Assembly: GCA_038373865.1 (NCBI GenBank)
Contig: JAXGGA010002217.1
Span: 62,001-126,000 of the forward strand
DNA from: Uloborus plumipes
Lineage: Eukaryota; Arthropoda; Arachnida; Araneae; Uloboridae
Reading direction: 5' to 3'
Length of the DNA stretch: 64,000 bases
Under the pieces are notes generated by a model. The model was not told the DNA's origin. It made no database searches and was given only the letters and a program-made list of their open reading frames with translations. The translations under genes were made by a program, and so were the position numbers. Of this stretch, positions 21,814 through 33,860 are shown piece by piece (the first letter of the stretch is position 1; every line of letters starts with the position of its first letter).

Positions 21814-24800
21814 AAAGAATTCCTGGTACAGAGCTTTAAATTGATGCATGTCAAATACATGACTTATTTATTCATTTATTTTATAATGAATCTCAGTGAC
21901 ATGATCAGTAACATTTGACCAGTACAGAAGAGGAATGTTGCAAAATCTTGCTCAGTGCTGTTTATGCAGTTAAACGAAAATTACGGATTTTTTCAGTATT
22001 ACAACGAGTAACCTAAGGCAGAAATAGAATGCAGCATTTGAAATATTTGCTAAAAACATTGAGTGGAATCAACACTTTGAAAAAATGGAGTAAGAGCTAT
22101 CAACAAGAGCGTTAAATTTTGATACAGATTTGTTGTGAACGTTATTGAGTGCAATGTTTAACCCCTCGAAGCGAAAAGAAAGGTGTGACGTGTCCGTATT
22201 TGTGTAAGTCTATGCATCGTTGCTCCTAAACGTATATTTATTTTTTGTAATTTATTCCGTTGTAATTTAATAGATACACCTTGTAGTTGTCTGTTTCATT
22301 GTCCTTGTTTGGCCTATAATTTAAAATTTTACTCATTCTCAAGAGGCAGATCATGTTCCCCGTTGTTAGTCTCAAAATATTATTCACAACTATAAGATTT
22401 CTGAATTGCAAACAAATTACACTACACTTACGCAGGACTATCACCATTTAGAATTACAAATCGTACGCTTCTGTTTCGTTAAGCGCTCCCCGTGCACTGA
22501 TAAACTTCCCTCCTCCCCCCTTCTCTCTCCACTTCGCTTGATGTGCGATCTTTCACGGGCTTTCTCTGATATCCTTAAGACCATGAGCTCAGGTAATGTG
22601 ACTCTGTGGACTATTTCTCATCTTATGAAGGATAAAATATGCGTGGAATATAAATCACGCCATATTTCTAAAAAGTTTTTGACCGCTTTTAAATGTGTTA
22701 AAGATGTGCAGCCGGTGGAGGAGATGTAGGAGGGAAAGTTTATACAAATTGCACTTAATGCAGGAAGATTCAAAAATATTTAGTTAGTTTTATTGAATTG
22801 TTATTTAAAAAAAATATCAAATACCGGAAAATCAGACAGCAGCTTTTATTTCGTACTTAAAGCTGCAATTTCCAAAATGAAAATCTGAAGTTAATGAGAA
22901 AAATTGCACGCAGAATTACCTCCTAAATCAGGTTATGTAAATCTTCTACTTGCTACTCCACTACGCTAAATATGGAAATTAAATTACATTTTATTTTTCT
23001 AAATGTTAATCTATTTTATTAATAAAATTATACTATTTTACTAATTCAAATTATATTTTTTAGTCCATAAAGAGAAAATAAGCTCCGCCCTATTAATAAA
23101 CAGTAGATTTTTTTTATTTGTACAAAGTTCATTTTATTTTATTGAAGGACCAATTCAAGTGAAAATGGAAAATTCTAAATAACGTTATGTGGAGCATTTT
23201 TATCTTTCGATGTTTTTCAACTTATATATTATTTGCTGTGTTGCCTGGCGATGTACGGTCAGCCTCAAAAATAAAAATTGTATCAAGTGCGTGTATTCAA
23301 TAATTAGGCTTGGTAAAAAGAAAAACAAAAAAGTGTAAAATTTTCCGTTTAATATACAAAAGGGTACTATCATTATAATTCAAAAGTAAAATTAAAAACT
23401 CTTTTTTCAATTTTAATTCCGAAAATTCAACTATTGTTATTAATGGGCGCACACATTCCATTTTACAGATCTTTTGGTGCCTCCCCCCCCCCCCCAACCA
23501 TTATGAACTCTTAACCATCGGAGGATCTTTGTCGAATTTGGCAAAATCGGAAGCAAATTATGGATTTGCATAAGGGTTTCGCCTGCCCTGAAGGGACGAA
23601 ATAGCTCTAATTGTGAATTCAGAGCACCAAAGGACCACTGTGCCAAAATTGGCAAAGATCCGAAGTAAAATGTGGAATAGTATAAAGAATTTACACACAA
23701 GCAAACTTACATCCGTTTTTATATGTACAGATAAATTTTACTCTGCTTTTCACCAATCTACAGATTACATGAATATTAAAATAGATATATTGTTTAATCT
23801 TAGATTGTGATCATTTTTTTTTCTTTTAAGCGATTTTTCTGGTGTGGTAACAGCAATTAATTTTCCACTCATACATGAGTCTTTAATGCTTATTTTGAAA
23901 TGCTATTTGAATCTGAATTATTTATTATTAAGCCTTTAAAGCCAGACTTCTGTTTGAAGTGCAGACAGCAAGTATCTACAGCGCATCTGCGGCGTGCTCC
24001 CATTTAACCTGCACTGCCTTTAGTTTCAAAACCGTTCGTTCTAGATGCATGCTTCCAATTGCAAAAAGGCTCAAAATAAGATGCAGAGTTAGGATAATAA
24101 AAGTTTAATGCAAAAAAAGAAAAAGTGTAAAAAAATACAAAACTAACTTTTATACGGAATCTAGTCTTCTAAACACGTGTTGATCAAACCTTCCAGATAC
24201 ACGCAGAAAGGATAAAATGTGAAGTCTGACTCCACCCCTACATTCACCAAACATTGCTCATTCAGACTTTTTTTGTTCTAGTCAATGCTATAAGCACTTA
24301 CTAGAGAGAGCTCAAATGACAACATAAAAAACCTTATCCTTAACTGGATTCCCTAGAAAGAAAAAAAATCTTCAGTAGAGGAATACGTTTGTTGTCCGAA
24401 AGATGGGTGGAAAATATCGCTTTTGATGTGTAATGTTTTAAATAAAACCTTTGAATATTTTCAAGTCCAAACTATTTTTTTTCTTATAAAAAAAACAATT
24501 TAAACGTATTCCAATGGCCAACATATTAAGTAACTACTGACTGATTACAATATTGATTTAAACATTGAAATTTCAAAAAGCATTGAGTATATTTCTGAAA
24601 AACATTTTGCAGTTCATAATTGTTTCAAGAAAATATGCATTACCGAACTTACTTAATCAGACCTTAGTATATAATAGAATAACGTAATATGGTTGATAAT
24701 TAACTCATAAAAACATTTAAAGATAACTTCACATGGGTTAGGATACGCAAACATTTAATCTAGGTTACGCGTGCTTTTTACAACAGACGCAATTTATTCA

Positions 24801-25847
24801 AGCGCTTGAAATATGCTTTTTTTCACATGTTTTTTTTTTTTTTTTTTGAGTTCAAAACTAGTTTTTACAGTAAAGAATACTATTTGTATTTGTAAGAGAA
24901 AATATTTGGTTATACTTTGGTAATCTTTCAAAACTTATGTTCAAGCGAGAGAAATAAAAAAAAGCACAAACACCAGTTCTATTTCGTCTCTCATTGTAAA
25001 GAAACAAGAAATAAAGAAAGACACAAACAAATAAAGAAGCAATAAATACAAGGATATTAATATTTACTGATATTCTCCAAAACTTCATCAATATTTGTCG
25101 AGCTACAATTGAGCATTTATGCCAACATTTCAAATGCATGACAAATATTTTTTGATACTTTAAAATCATAAAATATTTCCTTTAAATATTTGGTAAAATA
25201 ATCTCTCTTTCTTTTCCCACATTTATCGATAAATTTGTATCAATATTATTCTATTAATATTTTTAATATCACAATGCTGAAACAGTATTAAATCTTTGGG
25301 AGAAAATCTTAAATTTATAAAAGGCAGATGAAAGCAAAGAATATTTGAAAAATGTACTGAGGCGGAACATTAATTAAATATGAACTGCCTCTTTGTTTAA
25401 AACCCTTTCTAAAAACAAGTACTTTTAGATTAAGAAGAAAAAACACGCACCATAAAATTTTATAAAAATAAAAACCTAATGAATTTTTTAAAAAATCTAA
25501 ATTGATTTTTTCCCCCGATCTCATCGAGAAGCATTTTTCACTCCAGAAGAGTTATTCAAATGAGGGGAAAAACCTCTTTTGCATATTTTCTGATAACGAG
25601 TCCTTTTTCGCCGTTCGCAGCTGCAAGAATTTATTTTCTGGTGTTGAATCCAGCTGATAGAAATTCAGAAACTTTCTTATCAAAATGTGTTTAGAGCATT
25701 GAACAATATTTTTTTTACAATTAAAAATCCAATAGTATTATTAAGAAATTAAATGTAGATGAAACTTCTGTTGTGATAAAAACAAACCATTGACGTGTTT
25801 TTCTGTTCCTTTTTCTTGCTTACAAACTATAAACTTGTTTTAACCTA
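21814..25847. other. Long gene-free stretch
   Basis: A 107-codon plus frame at 22406-22729 has no recognisable domain; it has ordinary complexity and is the only frame here worth a homology search. A C-run lies at about 23481-23494, flanked by weakly inverted TTTGGTGC/GCACCAAA and GATCTTTG/CAAAGATC motifs (23470-23665) that may be a worn MITE. The remainder is AT-rich with short chance frames. Confidence 0.4.
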
Positions 25848-25980
25848 CACTGCAAAAAATGAACTGTTGTTTTTACAGTATAATACTGGCAGCCGACGTT
25901 CTAACTCAAAACTGTAAAATGCACAGTCAAGAAGTGTAAAACTAGCAATTTTACAGTTTCTTACTGTAACAAGTACTAAC
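25848..25980. repeat. Dispersed CACTGCAAAAAATGAACTG repeat, short copy
   Basis: Starts like 5895 (CACTGCAAAAAATGAACTG), continues through TTTTTACAGTATAATACTG and CAATTTTACAG, then diverges. Confidence 0.6.
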
Positions 25981-26935
25981 ATTAAATTAAAAATTTAAAC
26001 AACCCCCGACCCTGATTGCCGATCTCATATTAAAACGAACTTCTCTGCTCATAAAGCATTTTAAATCTGAATATATTTACTTGTTTTCGATATTTGAAAT
26101 TGTTAAAATCAATTACAAGTCTTTTAATAGGTTCCAAATAGAAACTGGCAACAAAAACATTTTAAACCATTGAGTTTTTTTTCTCGTCGGCCAACAATGA
26201 CAAACATTATCAATCCTGTAGATATAAGCCTTAGCTACCTTCGTTAATAATTACAAGTATTTTATTTGTTAAAAAATAGAAACTGGCAACTGATAAACAT
26301 TTTAATAAATTAAAAGAGTTTGCTTTAATTGTCTGCCAACAATGAGAACGGTTCCGATCGCGTGAATAACGGCTAAGCTGCATTTGCTAAAAACGCTATA
26401 ACTCGCGTCCTATAAAGCATGGAAAATCCAATTACATGGTATCAGACGCAGAAAATTTTTTTCTTTCATTTGGTGCTATTTTTTTTAAGTTTTGAAGTAT
26501 GTGTTCACCAGGGACGTCATTTCAAGTTTTTCCGGGGGGGGGGGGGGGCAAAGGGTGAAAACTCAATGCAATTTCATCGGAAATCAACAAAAACACCGCC
26601 CACTTATATGTAAATACATTGATTTCTCAAAGTGCCCCTCCCCCTAAATGACGGCCCTGGTTTTCACTGCTAAAACCCGAAAAACTTTTTAAAGGTTTTT
26701 AATTAATATATTTTTTAATTTTTACCATCCAAAGAAGCAACCTAGTTAAGAACACTCTCAATCAAAACATCACACCCTTTCGAACAATTTTTTTTTTTTT
26801 TTTCAAAATCGGTTCATCCGTTTAGGCTGCAGAGTGCCACAGACACATATATGCAGATCGACAGATACACATAAACGTCAAACACATAACCCCTCTTCCT
26901 TTGTGTGTCGGGGGTTAAAAATTAGCAACTATGAT
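25981..26935 (+). repeat. Dispersed arthropod repeat ending TCGGGGGTTAAAAA, copy A
   Basis: It shares ATTAAATTAAAA, GCCGATCTCATATTAAAA, TTTTATTTGTTAA and AATAGAAACTGGCAAC with copies at about 32908-33480 and 38825-39020. An internal partial repeat of the TAGAAACTGGCAAC part lies at about 26245-26420. The right part carries AAAATCGGTTCATCCG, an ACAGACAC-type run and a CGGGGGTTAAAAA end, a pattern common at the 3' ends of arthropod dispersed repeats. Class not assigned. A hAT-type MITE interrupts it at 26509-26659. Confidence 0.55.
26501..26667. mobile_element. hAT-type MITE with CAGGG ends, copy 2
   Basis: The element (26509-26659) starts CAGGGACGTCATTT and ends AAATGACGGCCCTG. The flanks GTGTTCAC and GTTTTCAC match at 7 of 8 bases. 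The interior matches the reverse complement of 9392-9568 (TATGTAAATACATTGATTTC against GAAATCAATGTATTTACAT), including the G-run. Confidence 0.75.
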
Positions 26936-27692
26936 TTTATGTCATCATTGATTTTACAGCAGCTAATACGCACGGAGGCGCTGCGTTAGAACCATTGATG
27001 CTAACTAGTAAAATACCAAGTCATCTACGTAACTTATGATAACTGTACAATTGGTAACAGTGCAATTGTTAGCAAGCGACATTCCAAGTTAGTACCCTGA
27101 AATTGAGTTCAAATCAACACATGTTGTACGTGAAAGATCTCATTGATAGCTTGTTATTACTCAAAAATGCCTTGCCCTCTAACCCCTGATTACTCCAAAG
27201 CAGCTCTAACGCAACACAAACGCATCATGTGAACAAGCCCTCAGTTTTTCAAACTTATAGAATGAAAACGAGACCACAAGCTTTATTTTCTGAGTTTTTC
27301 TAACAAATGAATATACCTAAGTCATTTTTCAATTACCGTTTAAGCGTGGGTTCAATTGTTCAAGTAAAGTGCATTAAAAAGCGTTTTGGAATTTTTAAAA
27401 CTGGAATAAAGGCATCACGAGGAATATAGAAAATCCATTAGTGCTAGGTTGTAACAAAAGAATGTAACCTTAGTATTCCAATTTTCCTTTAAACTGCATA
27501 GGTCTATTTTACGAATAAAATTTAACCGGACACATAGTATTTCAATTAATCTTGCATATTATTACTTCGAAAACAGATTTCAGTTTTCCCTTCTTTTTTT
27601 TTAATCAGTAAAATGCACAAAATATTTTTTGAACTAGTTCAGTAATGTATCCCACTAAAAATTTTCCTTTTTGTCCTTGACGTCTTTTTCAA
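26936..27692. other. Gene-free stretch
   Basis: No gene or bounded repeat recognised. Confidence 0.35.
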
Positions 27693-27960
27693 CACATATG
27701 AAGAGGCAAGTGGATAAAGGTGATATGTGACATTTGAATTTCGCCGATTTACACAAATTCAAATTAGTGTGTGTGCAATTGTGTTAACTCACAAACATAA
27801 TTGAAGGGGCATGTGAATAAAGGTGATATGTGACATTTTTTTTAATTTCTAGAAAAATATTTCAAAAAAATATTATTACCTTACCACCTTCATAAATGGT
27901 AAAAAGTAAGTTTTACTAAAATTGTCACATATCACCTTTATCCACTTGTCCCTTCATGTG
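27693..27960. mobile_element. Foldback element with CACAT ends
   Basis: The left end CACATATGAAGAGGCAAGTG, continuing GATAAAGGTGATATGTGACA, is inverted at 27925-27960. A third copy of the same block lies in direct orientation at about 27803-27835, so one arm is duplicated. No target duplication was identified. Confidence 0.65.
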
Positions 27961-28265
27961 TCCTTGTTGTCCTAATGACGTAAAGTTTCCGGTTCCTGCC
28001 ACTTAGGGGTTTATTTAATGCTTCGCGTCCTGGATTTCTTGTTCACGGGACTGTTAGTCTGTTCTTGTGAACTATTTTGCTTTTTATGCACTGATAAAAA
28101 GGCTTGTATTTAATATCCTCGAAACAGCTGTTTGCTGAGTGTTTAGCTCTTTTTAAATGTTGTTATTTGAACTTTTACACACGTTGTCTCATTTTACTTA
28201 TACGTTTAGCAAGTTTACAGTATCTCACTGAAGGTGCGTTTACGAATAAAATGCAATGAGCAGCT

Positions 28266-28596
28266 TCATGTGGAGAGCAAAGAATTCCGATAAAATCCAT
28301 CTACATTACTTTCACATACTCCAGGGTCCCCCGTACCTACCACAACTCGTGATTTAATCGGGATAGGACCCTGAAGAGCGCTCTGTTCTTTTTGAACCAG
28401 AACCGACGGTCGAGCAAACACCTGGCCCATCACCCCCAGAGATATCGTTTCACTTGGAAGACTTTGTGACCACGACATTTTTAACGTCCCCCAGCCACCA
28501 TTAATCAAGACGGTGGATCTTTGATCGGCTGGGGATCGAACTCGGGTCCCTCCGGTCACGAGTCCGACGCCTTACCGATCAGGCTACCACGGCCCA
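28266..28596 (-). mobile_element. tRNA-derived SINE, copy 1
   Basis: On the minus strand the head carries box A-like GTGGTAGCCTGATCGG (28575-28590) and box B-like GAGTTCGATCCC (28532-28543). The body holds GTCGTGGTCACAAAGTCTTCC (28457-28477), shared with the second copy at 29041-29061. An apparent 97-codon frame here is a by-product of the SINE. Confidence 0.7.
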
Positions 28597-28671
28597 CGTT
28601 TACATTACCACTTGCCGTTGATTATAAATCATTGCACTCTCTGTTGTAATCTCTTTCCACCTGGTAAGGAA

Positions 28672-29606
28672 GGAGTAGGTCGTAAAATCTGCCTGCAACG
28701 ATCCGCTTTTTTCCCCACCCTCAGGAATTTTCACGTGTCGGCATGAAAATACCTAAAATATGCAGGCTTGTTTAGCAATGTAAACAGACTTTAATAATAG
28801 TCGTTTTACAAGCGCAGTTTGCTTATTGAGTAATATGTATTCTTAAACTCTTAGTCAAAGTTTTCTCAAGTTTAATAAGATGTAAACTGGGTTCAAAAAT
28901 ATATATTAAAATTGCTCGAAACTGGCCGCGTTGGTCTAATCGGAAAGCTCGTGAGCTCGTAACTAGAGGGTAACTTGCTCGCCGCCAGTTGATCGAAGAT
29001 CAACTGTGTACGCTAATGGTGACTGGTGTATGTTAAATCTGTCGTGGTCACAAAGTCCTCCTAAATCCCATTCTAAATCAGTATCTCTGGGTGCGTCGAA
29101 CCATTGAGGACTTGGCTTCTGGTCTGAATTTAAAAAAAAAAAGTTGAGCTGTTTTCAATGCCCGTCCAGCCGGCGAAACAACTTTTAAAGGCAGATAAAG
29201 AGTACCATGGAGTGTAGTACTTGAAACTTTTAACAGTGAGATTAATAACTAATAATTTCCCTCCGAAAATTTTTCCCCTTATATGTCAATAAAACTTTAC
29301 AGAAATACACAAGCTTTACTCAATAAGCTATCTCCTCACTTGGTATTCTCTGCATAAAGAAAAAAAACTTTTGCATTACAAGCAAAATATTATTTTTGTG
29401 TGATAAGTTATGAATATGATAGTTTGAAGACTCGGTTGTCACTTTGTATCGAACTGGGAACTGCGCTTATAAAACGACTATTATTAGAGTCTGTTTACAT
29501 TGCTAAACAAGCCTGCATATTTTATGTATTTTCATGCCGACGCGAGAAAATTCCTGAGGGTGGAGAAAAAAGCGGATCATTGCAGGTAGATTTTACGACC
29601 TACTCC
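28672..29606. mobile_element. Element with 148-bp terminal inverted repeats
   Basis: 28672-28819 is inverted at 29459-29606 with few differences (GGAGTAGGTCGTAAAATCTRCC at the tips, AATAATAGTCGTTTTA and AAGCGCAGTT at the inner ends). The interior is non-coding and includes a SINE at about 28919-29140. No target duplication was found. The 98-codon frame at 29400-29696 runs through the right arm and is not a gene. Confidence 0.8.
28919..29140 (+). mobile_element. tRNA-derived SINE, copy 2, inside the long-TIR element
   Basis: The head TGGCCGCGTTGGTCTAATCGG and the body TCGTGGTCACAAAGTCCTCC and ATCTCTGGGTG match copy 1 at 28266-28596. It ends in a poly-A tail at about 29128-29140. Box B is degenerate, so this copy is older or altered. 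Confidence 0.65.
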
Positions 29607-30244
29607 GAGTTCGATACAAACCGAGTTCGTTACTATGAAATCGCTTTAGCTGGCCAGGAACTACATAACTTGCAAATTTTTTCTAACTCTAACTAAACTC
29701 GAAACACTTATTTGTAACACAAAATGGTAAAAGATAAAGACTAAAAATATTTTTTAAAACCTCCGAACATTGGAAACGCTTCTGGCGTGATCGTAGCAAG
29801 CAGCTCGCATTAGCACGTTGGAATGTCGAGAGCGCTCCGCTAGCAAATGGCGGTTCTTGTTTCCGCAAGGCGAAGGGGAAGTAGCAGTTATTCTACAACC
29901 AATTCTTGGGTTTCTCCACAATAGCAACGTAAAATTTTACAAATACCAATTAGAACTGCAGACACGTGATTGGAAAAAGGGGGTCTTACAACCTTAAATA
30001 ACGTGTCTGAAAATCTAATTACGATTAGTACAAAAAAATTAATTTTGTTATTACGTTCCCTCTGTTGTATTTTCTTAAAACAAACTGAAAATTTCATTTC
30101 AAAACTTTGTAGATCACGCTTAGCACCTGAATTGATATTTTGTTTTTGAAACAAACAGTGTCCCCAGCCAAATAAAACGACAATTTTATTTTAAACTCTC
30201 TTCCCCTATTCACCCGTTAGGCCTCAAACTGCAAGTAAGGACCC
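29607..30244. other. Gene-free stretch
   Basis: An 88-codon minus frame at 29888-30154 is of ordinary composition with no motif. Nothing else recognised. Confidence 0.35.
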
Positions 30245-30655
30245 GAAAGAAACGACTCCGAAATCAAATTCCCGCCTCTTTCTCCTTCTTAGAGCACAGA
30301 CGCGAAAGAATACAAACCCAAGTCCATTTCGGAAAAGCCTCCCATTTTATCGAGTTGTCCCGCGGAGAGAGGTCCAATCTCATCATGGCCGGAAATGCAT
30401 CCCAGCAGATCCCATTTTCCCGCTCTGAAGTGTGTGGTGGGGTGGCTGAAGCAGGCGACGTGGTCAGAGAGATGCGTTGCGCGATATTCCAGTCAACGGC
30501 GAGAATCAGGGCCCATTCCTCCTGCTCTGCTGGAAATGAAGTCGGAAAGAGAGGATGGCGTGATGGGCCCGCTTTATGTGGACGTATATCGAATTTCACT
30601 TTATCGCCTGATTCGCGGCTATATCGCCGATAAAGACTCGAAAGTTCTTCCAAGA
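30245..30655. other. GC-rich island, open in several frames
   Basis: Visibly GC-rich against AT-rich flanks. Frames of 129 (minus), 92 and 87 (plus) codons overlap in different phases and strands, so open frames here follow from composition. No domain is recognised. It may be a conserved regulatory block, an unrecognised exon or an old GC-rich repeat. Confidence 0.45.
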
Positions 30656-32039
30656 TAGAAAAAAAAAAAAAAAAAGTCTTTTAAACGAATTAGTTTCATA
30701 CATTGCGAGACGGATAACACTTGAAAACAGAGTTGGTTGTCTTAGATCTGCGACTTATTTTTAACTCTTATTGGCCTCTGACCATAGTCTACAAGCCTTG
30801 GGTTTTTCCCTTAAGAACTTGAGTTTTCAATAGAAACCTCGGGTTCTTAGAATTTGGTAGAAGCTTTTGGCTGTGGATTTATTCATGAAAAATGTACATT
30901 TACAAATATTTTACACACAAAGGATAATATTTTCACTAGAATAAATTGTTTAGCTTAGCAATCTAGAATTCACATGCTTAAAACTTCGAAAAAGGTTGTG
31001 TAAGTGCAAAAAAAGAAAAAAAAACTTCTCCACTGTAGCCCGGGATGTAGATTCTCTCTTTAGATAGTATGACTATTTTTATAGGCGGATAAGTTTGATA
31101 TCATTTGTTATGAGGAATTTTTTGCTTAAATATTTAAGGCTTGATTACTGCTTTTTCATTTAACTTTTGCCGTCGGATTCCACCATGTACTCCCTTTACG
31201 TTGCTTGCGGTTCCGCGAGAGCTTCAAAGACGCTTGAACTGAAAAAAGAATTTATAAATGTTTAAAAACTATTATCAAATTTTCAATTAGAAACGTACTG
31301 CAGTTCTGTTCTCCAGTGCATACAGTTCATTTTCACTTGCATCTGCTTATGAATTTCAACAGCAAAAGGGCTCTCTTGAAAGGATTGTCCAATAAATAAA
31401 CCAAAATACTCAACGCACCTAAATAAAAGTAGGATTTTTTGTTCCACTCTAAGCAAAGGCTTTTAACGTTGATTTTATATTTGAAGAGGGAAATTTTGTT
31501 TTAGGAAATGTTTTTAGTTCACTTTTCTTTTTTAGTTTTTTACTTAACTTTTCTTCAACTTACGTGGGTCACCAAATTTTTTGTATCTGTAAAATAAAAG
31601 TCTTCCGCAAAGACGTTAGATTTAAAGAGATTATTTTTCATTTTCTGTAGTTTTTCGATATTGTCTCCTTTTGTTTATATGTGTGTGAGATCCAAATACA
31701 ATTCAAAATATTCTGATTTAACCCATTCTTCTATAAGCATTTATTAGATGAGTGCTAGCTTCATTAATTAAAGTTCATAAAAATTAAAGTATGTTTCTCT
31801 TCAACTCAAAGTCTTATACAATTTACCAATGTCACCCACCAATTCTTCTCGTTCATTAATGGGAAAATGTGAACATACATAGCCATGAAATTACGCGAAA
31901 ATAATTACAACTCAAAATAAATCTTCGCAAACCTTCCATATACCCATAACAAAAACTGCTCATCTTTACATCAAAATTCGCTTTTAAAAAAATCCTAGTA
32001 AATGATCAGAAAGTCTCAGAAAGACTCAGTGTTTACAAA
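30656..32039. other. AT-rich stretch
   Basis: A poly-A run lies at about 30659-30675. No gene or bounded repeat seen. Confidence 0.35.
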
Positions 32040-32340
32040 CCATCAACTGTCAAACGACGTGTGCTGCTTTGCCGGATGATATTCCAAAAGAGAAAACAAA
32101 GAGAAGCATGCACTCCGGTGGACTTATCTCCGTTTTTCTTGGGCACTTCTCCAAGAAGCGTCCCCTCCTCCTCCTCCTCCCGCATCCCTCCTGGAGGATG
32201 TGCGCGGACGCACCCACGCGCATAATGAATAGCGGCGCGGCGGATTAAAGTCGACGGACCCACGGATTAAAGAGCGGTAAAGTGGAGAGACTTGAGGAAA
32301 AAACGGGTCGTTTTTGCACGCACTGCTGGTTTTCGACAAC
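32040..32340. other. GC-rich island with duplicated GGATTAAAG
   Basis: Contains a CTCCTCCTCCTCC tract, CGCGGACGCACCCACGCGC and two GGATTAAAG motifs (GGCGGATTAAAGTCG and CACGGATTAAAGAGC) 24 bases apart. Overlapping 71- and 76-codon minus frames are compositional. Possible regulatory element; function unknown. Confidence 0.4.
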
Positions 32341-32907
32341 AGCCGCCTACGTAATTATTTCTTCTTTGAGAATGGAGCTTTCTCTGTGAGAAACAGAGGA
32401 TTCTTTTGCTTGTAATCTTGTTAGGTGAAATGAAGCTGTTGGTGCATGTTTAGTGGCTGTTTATCTTCTCGACTATCGTTACCTTTCAACGTGCACGCCT
32501 GTTTATCAGCTGCTTTGTTCCTTTAGTACCCGATGTGCTTTCTAGATGCAAATAATATATAAAACCGTGAAAGTCTTATAATTGCGTATTGTATCTCTCT
32601 TTTTCAACACTAATTGTCTTTTTGAATGCGAGAATTTATTTCGAAATTTTGATCTGGACTCTTTACATTTAAAGAAAATATAACGTGAAGCACTTGAACA
32701 AATTTTCCATAGAGAAAAATACGTTGAGTTTCATCGTAAAACTCATGTTAAAAGAAGAATCCTCTGTTTTCAAACTGTTGTTTTCATTGGGACTATTTAT
32801 TATTTAAATATATGGTCTGTCGGTATTTCTAAAATATACCATGAATAACAATTTTTTAAAACATTAGTCAAACTTTTTTATTAATGGTCTTCGGCTTCAC
32901 CTACAAA
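32341..32907. other. Gene-free stretch
   Basis: Nothing recognised. Confidence 0.3.
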
Positions 32908-33480
32908 TGCAAGAACTAATATTAAATTAAAAGCTTAAAACATCCTCGACGCTGCAAGCCAATCTCATTTTCAAGATGAACCTCGTAAGTCAAAACACGT
33001 CAAAATTTTATATACATTTAACTTTTTTCTAGATAACTTAGGGGATCACAGGAAAGAAACGATAAACACAGCGACTACAAATTTTGCAAAGTTGGCTAAT
33101 GGCTGTTGAAAGAGGTAAAACGAAGACCGACTTAAGGATATGATCTATGTCAGCTCTAAAACTAAAATACCTCTTTAGCTAATTTCTTTAATTACCTCAA
33201 GGTGGTATATTCAGGATCTAGAACTGTCAACTGCAAAAGCAGAATAAAATGAAAAAATTTCTAGTCGAAATCAATTACATGTATTTTATTTGTTAATAAA
33301 AAGAAACTGGTAACAGATAATTTTTCCATATTTGAGCTTTCACTTCTTGTCTGTTAACTATGAAATCATTACCAATTGCATGATTCGACTCATATCTAAT
33401 CTCTACTAAAGAGATTTATAACTCCTATTATATATAACTTATAAGTTCCAAACTTATCCCATCAAATGCGAAAAAAATCT
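32908..33480. repeat. Dispersed repeat, copy B
   Basis: Diverged relative of 25981-26420 (ATTAAATTAAAAGCTTAAAA, CAATTACATGTATTTTATTTG, AAGAAACTGGTAACAGAT). Interior altered and longer. Confidence 0.5.
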
Positions 33481-33783
33481 TTCTATCAATTGGTACTAAT
33501 ATTTTAAATGTGAAAGTAAGTTTTCCCTACCAGAATGACGAAAACGAATCTATTTTATCTATTTAAATTATGTATTCAATAGTTAGTTTATAGTAAAAAT
33601 TATTCATAAATTGTACTTTTATATAAGAATAAACTCCAAAAGTTATTGAAAAGCTTATCGAGGTGTATCAGGGGTGTTGGCATGATCTGCTTTTTACAAT
33701 TTTTTGTGCCATCCAAATGAGTATCGCTAAAAGAACTATGGCTTTCTTCCGTAGCCAAGGGACCAATTGACTTAATGCGGTAA

Positions 33784-33860
33784 CTTAAACGGTAGTTTAA
33801 ACCATGCCGCCTCTCTTAAACGGAACCGCCGGACATTCTCTTAAACGGTAGTTTAAACCA
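33784..33860. repeat. Short repeat of CTTAAACGGTAGTTTAAACC
   Basis: A 21-base unit at 33784-33804 recurs exactly at 33840-33860, with a partial CTTAAACGG between them. Each unit is itself nearly palindromic (TTAAAC...GTTTAA). Confidence 0.7.

Noticed and set aside
22406..22729. 107-codon plus-strand frame as a gene
   Set aside because: No motif recognised and no neighbouring exon-like sequence. Kept only as a homology-search candidate in the gap entry.
30264..30653. 129-codon minus-strand frame as a gene
   Set aside because: Two further frames in other phases overlap it on the opposite strand, composition explains the lack of stops, and no domain is recognisable.
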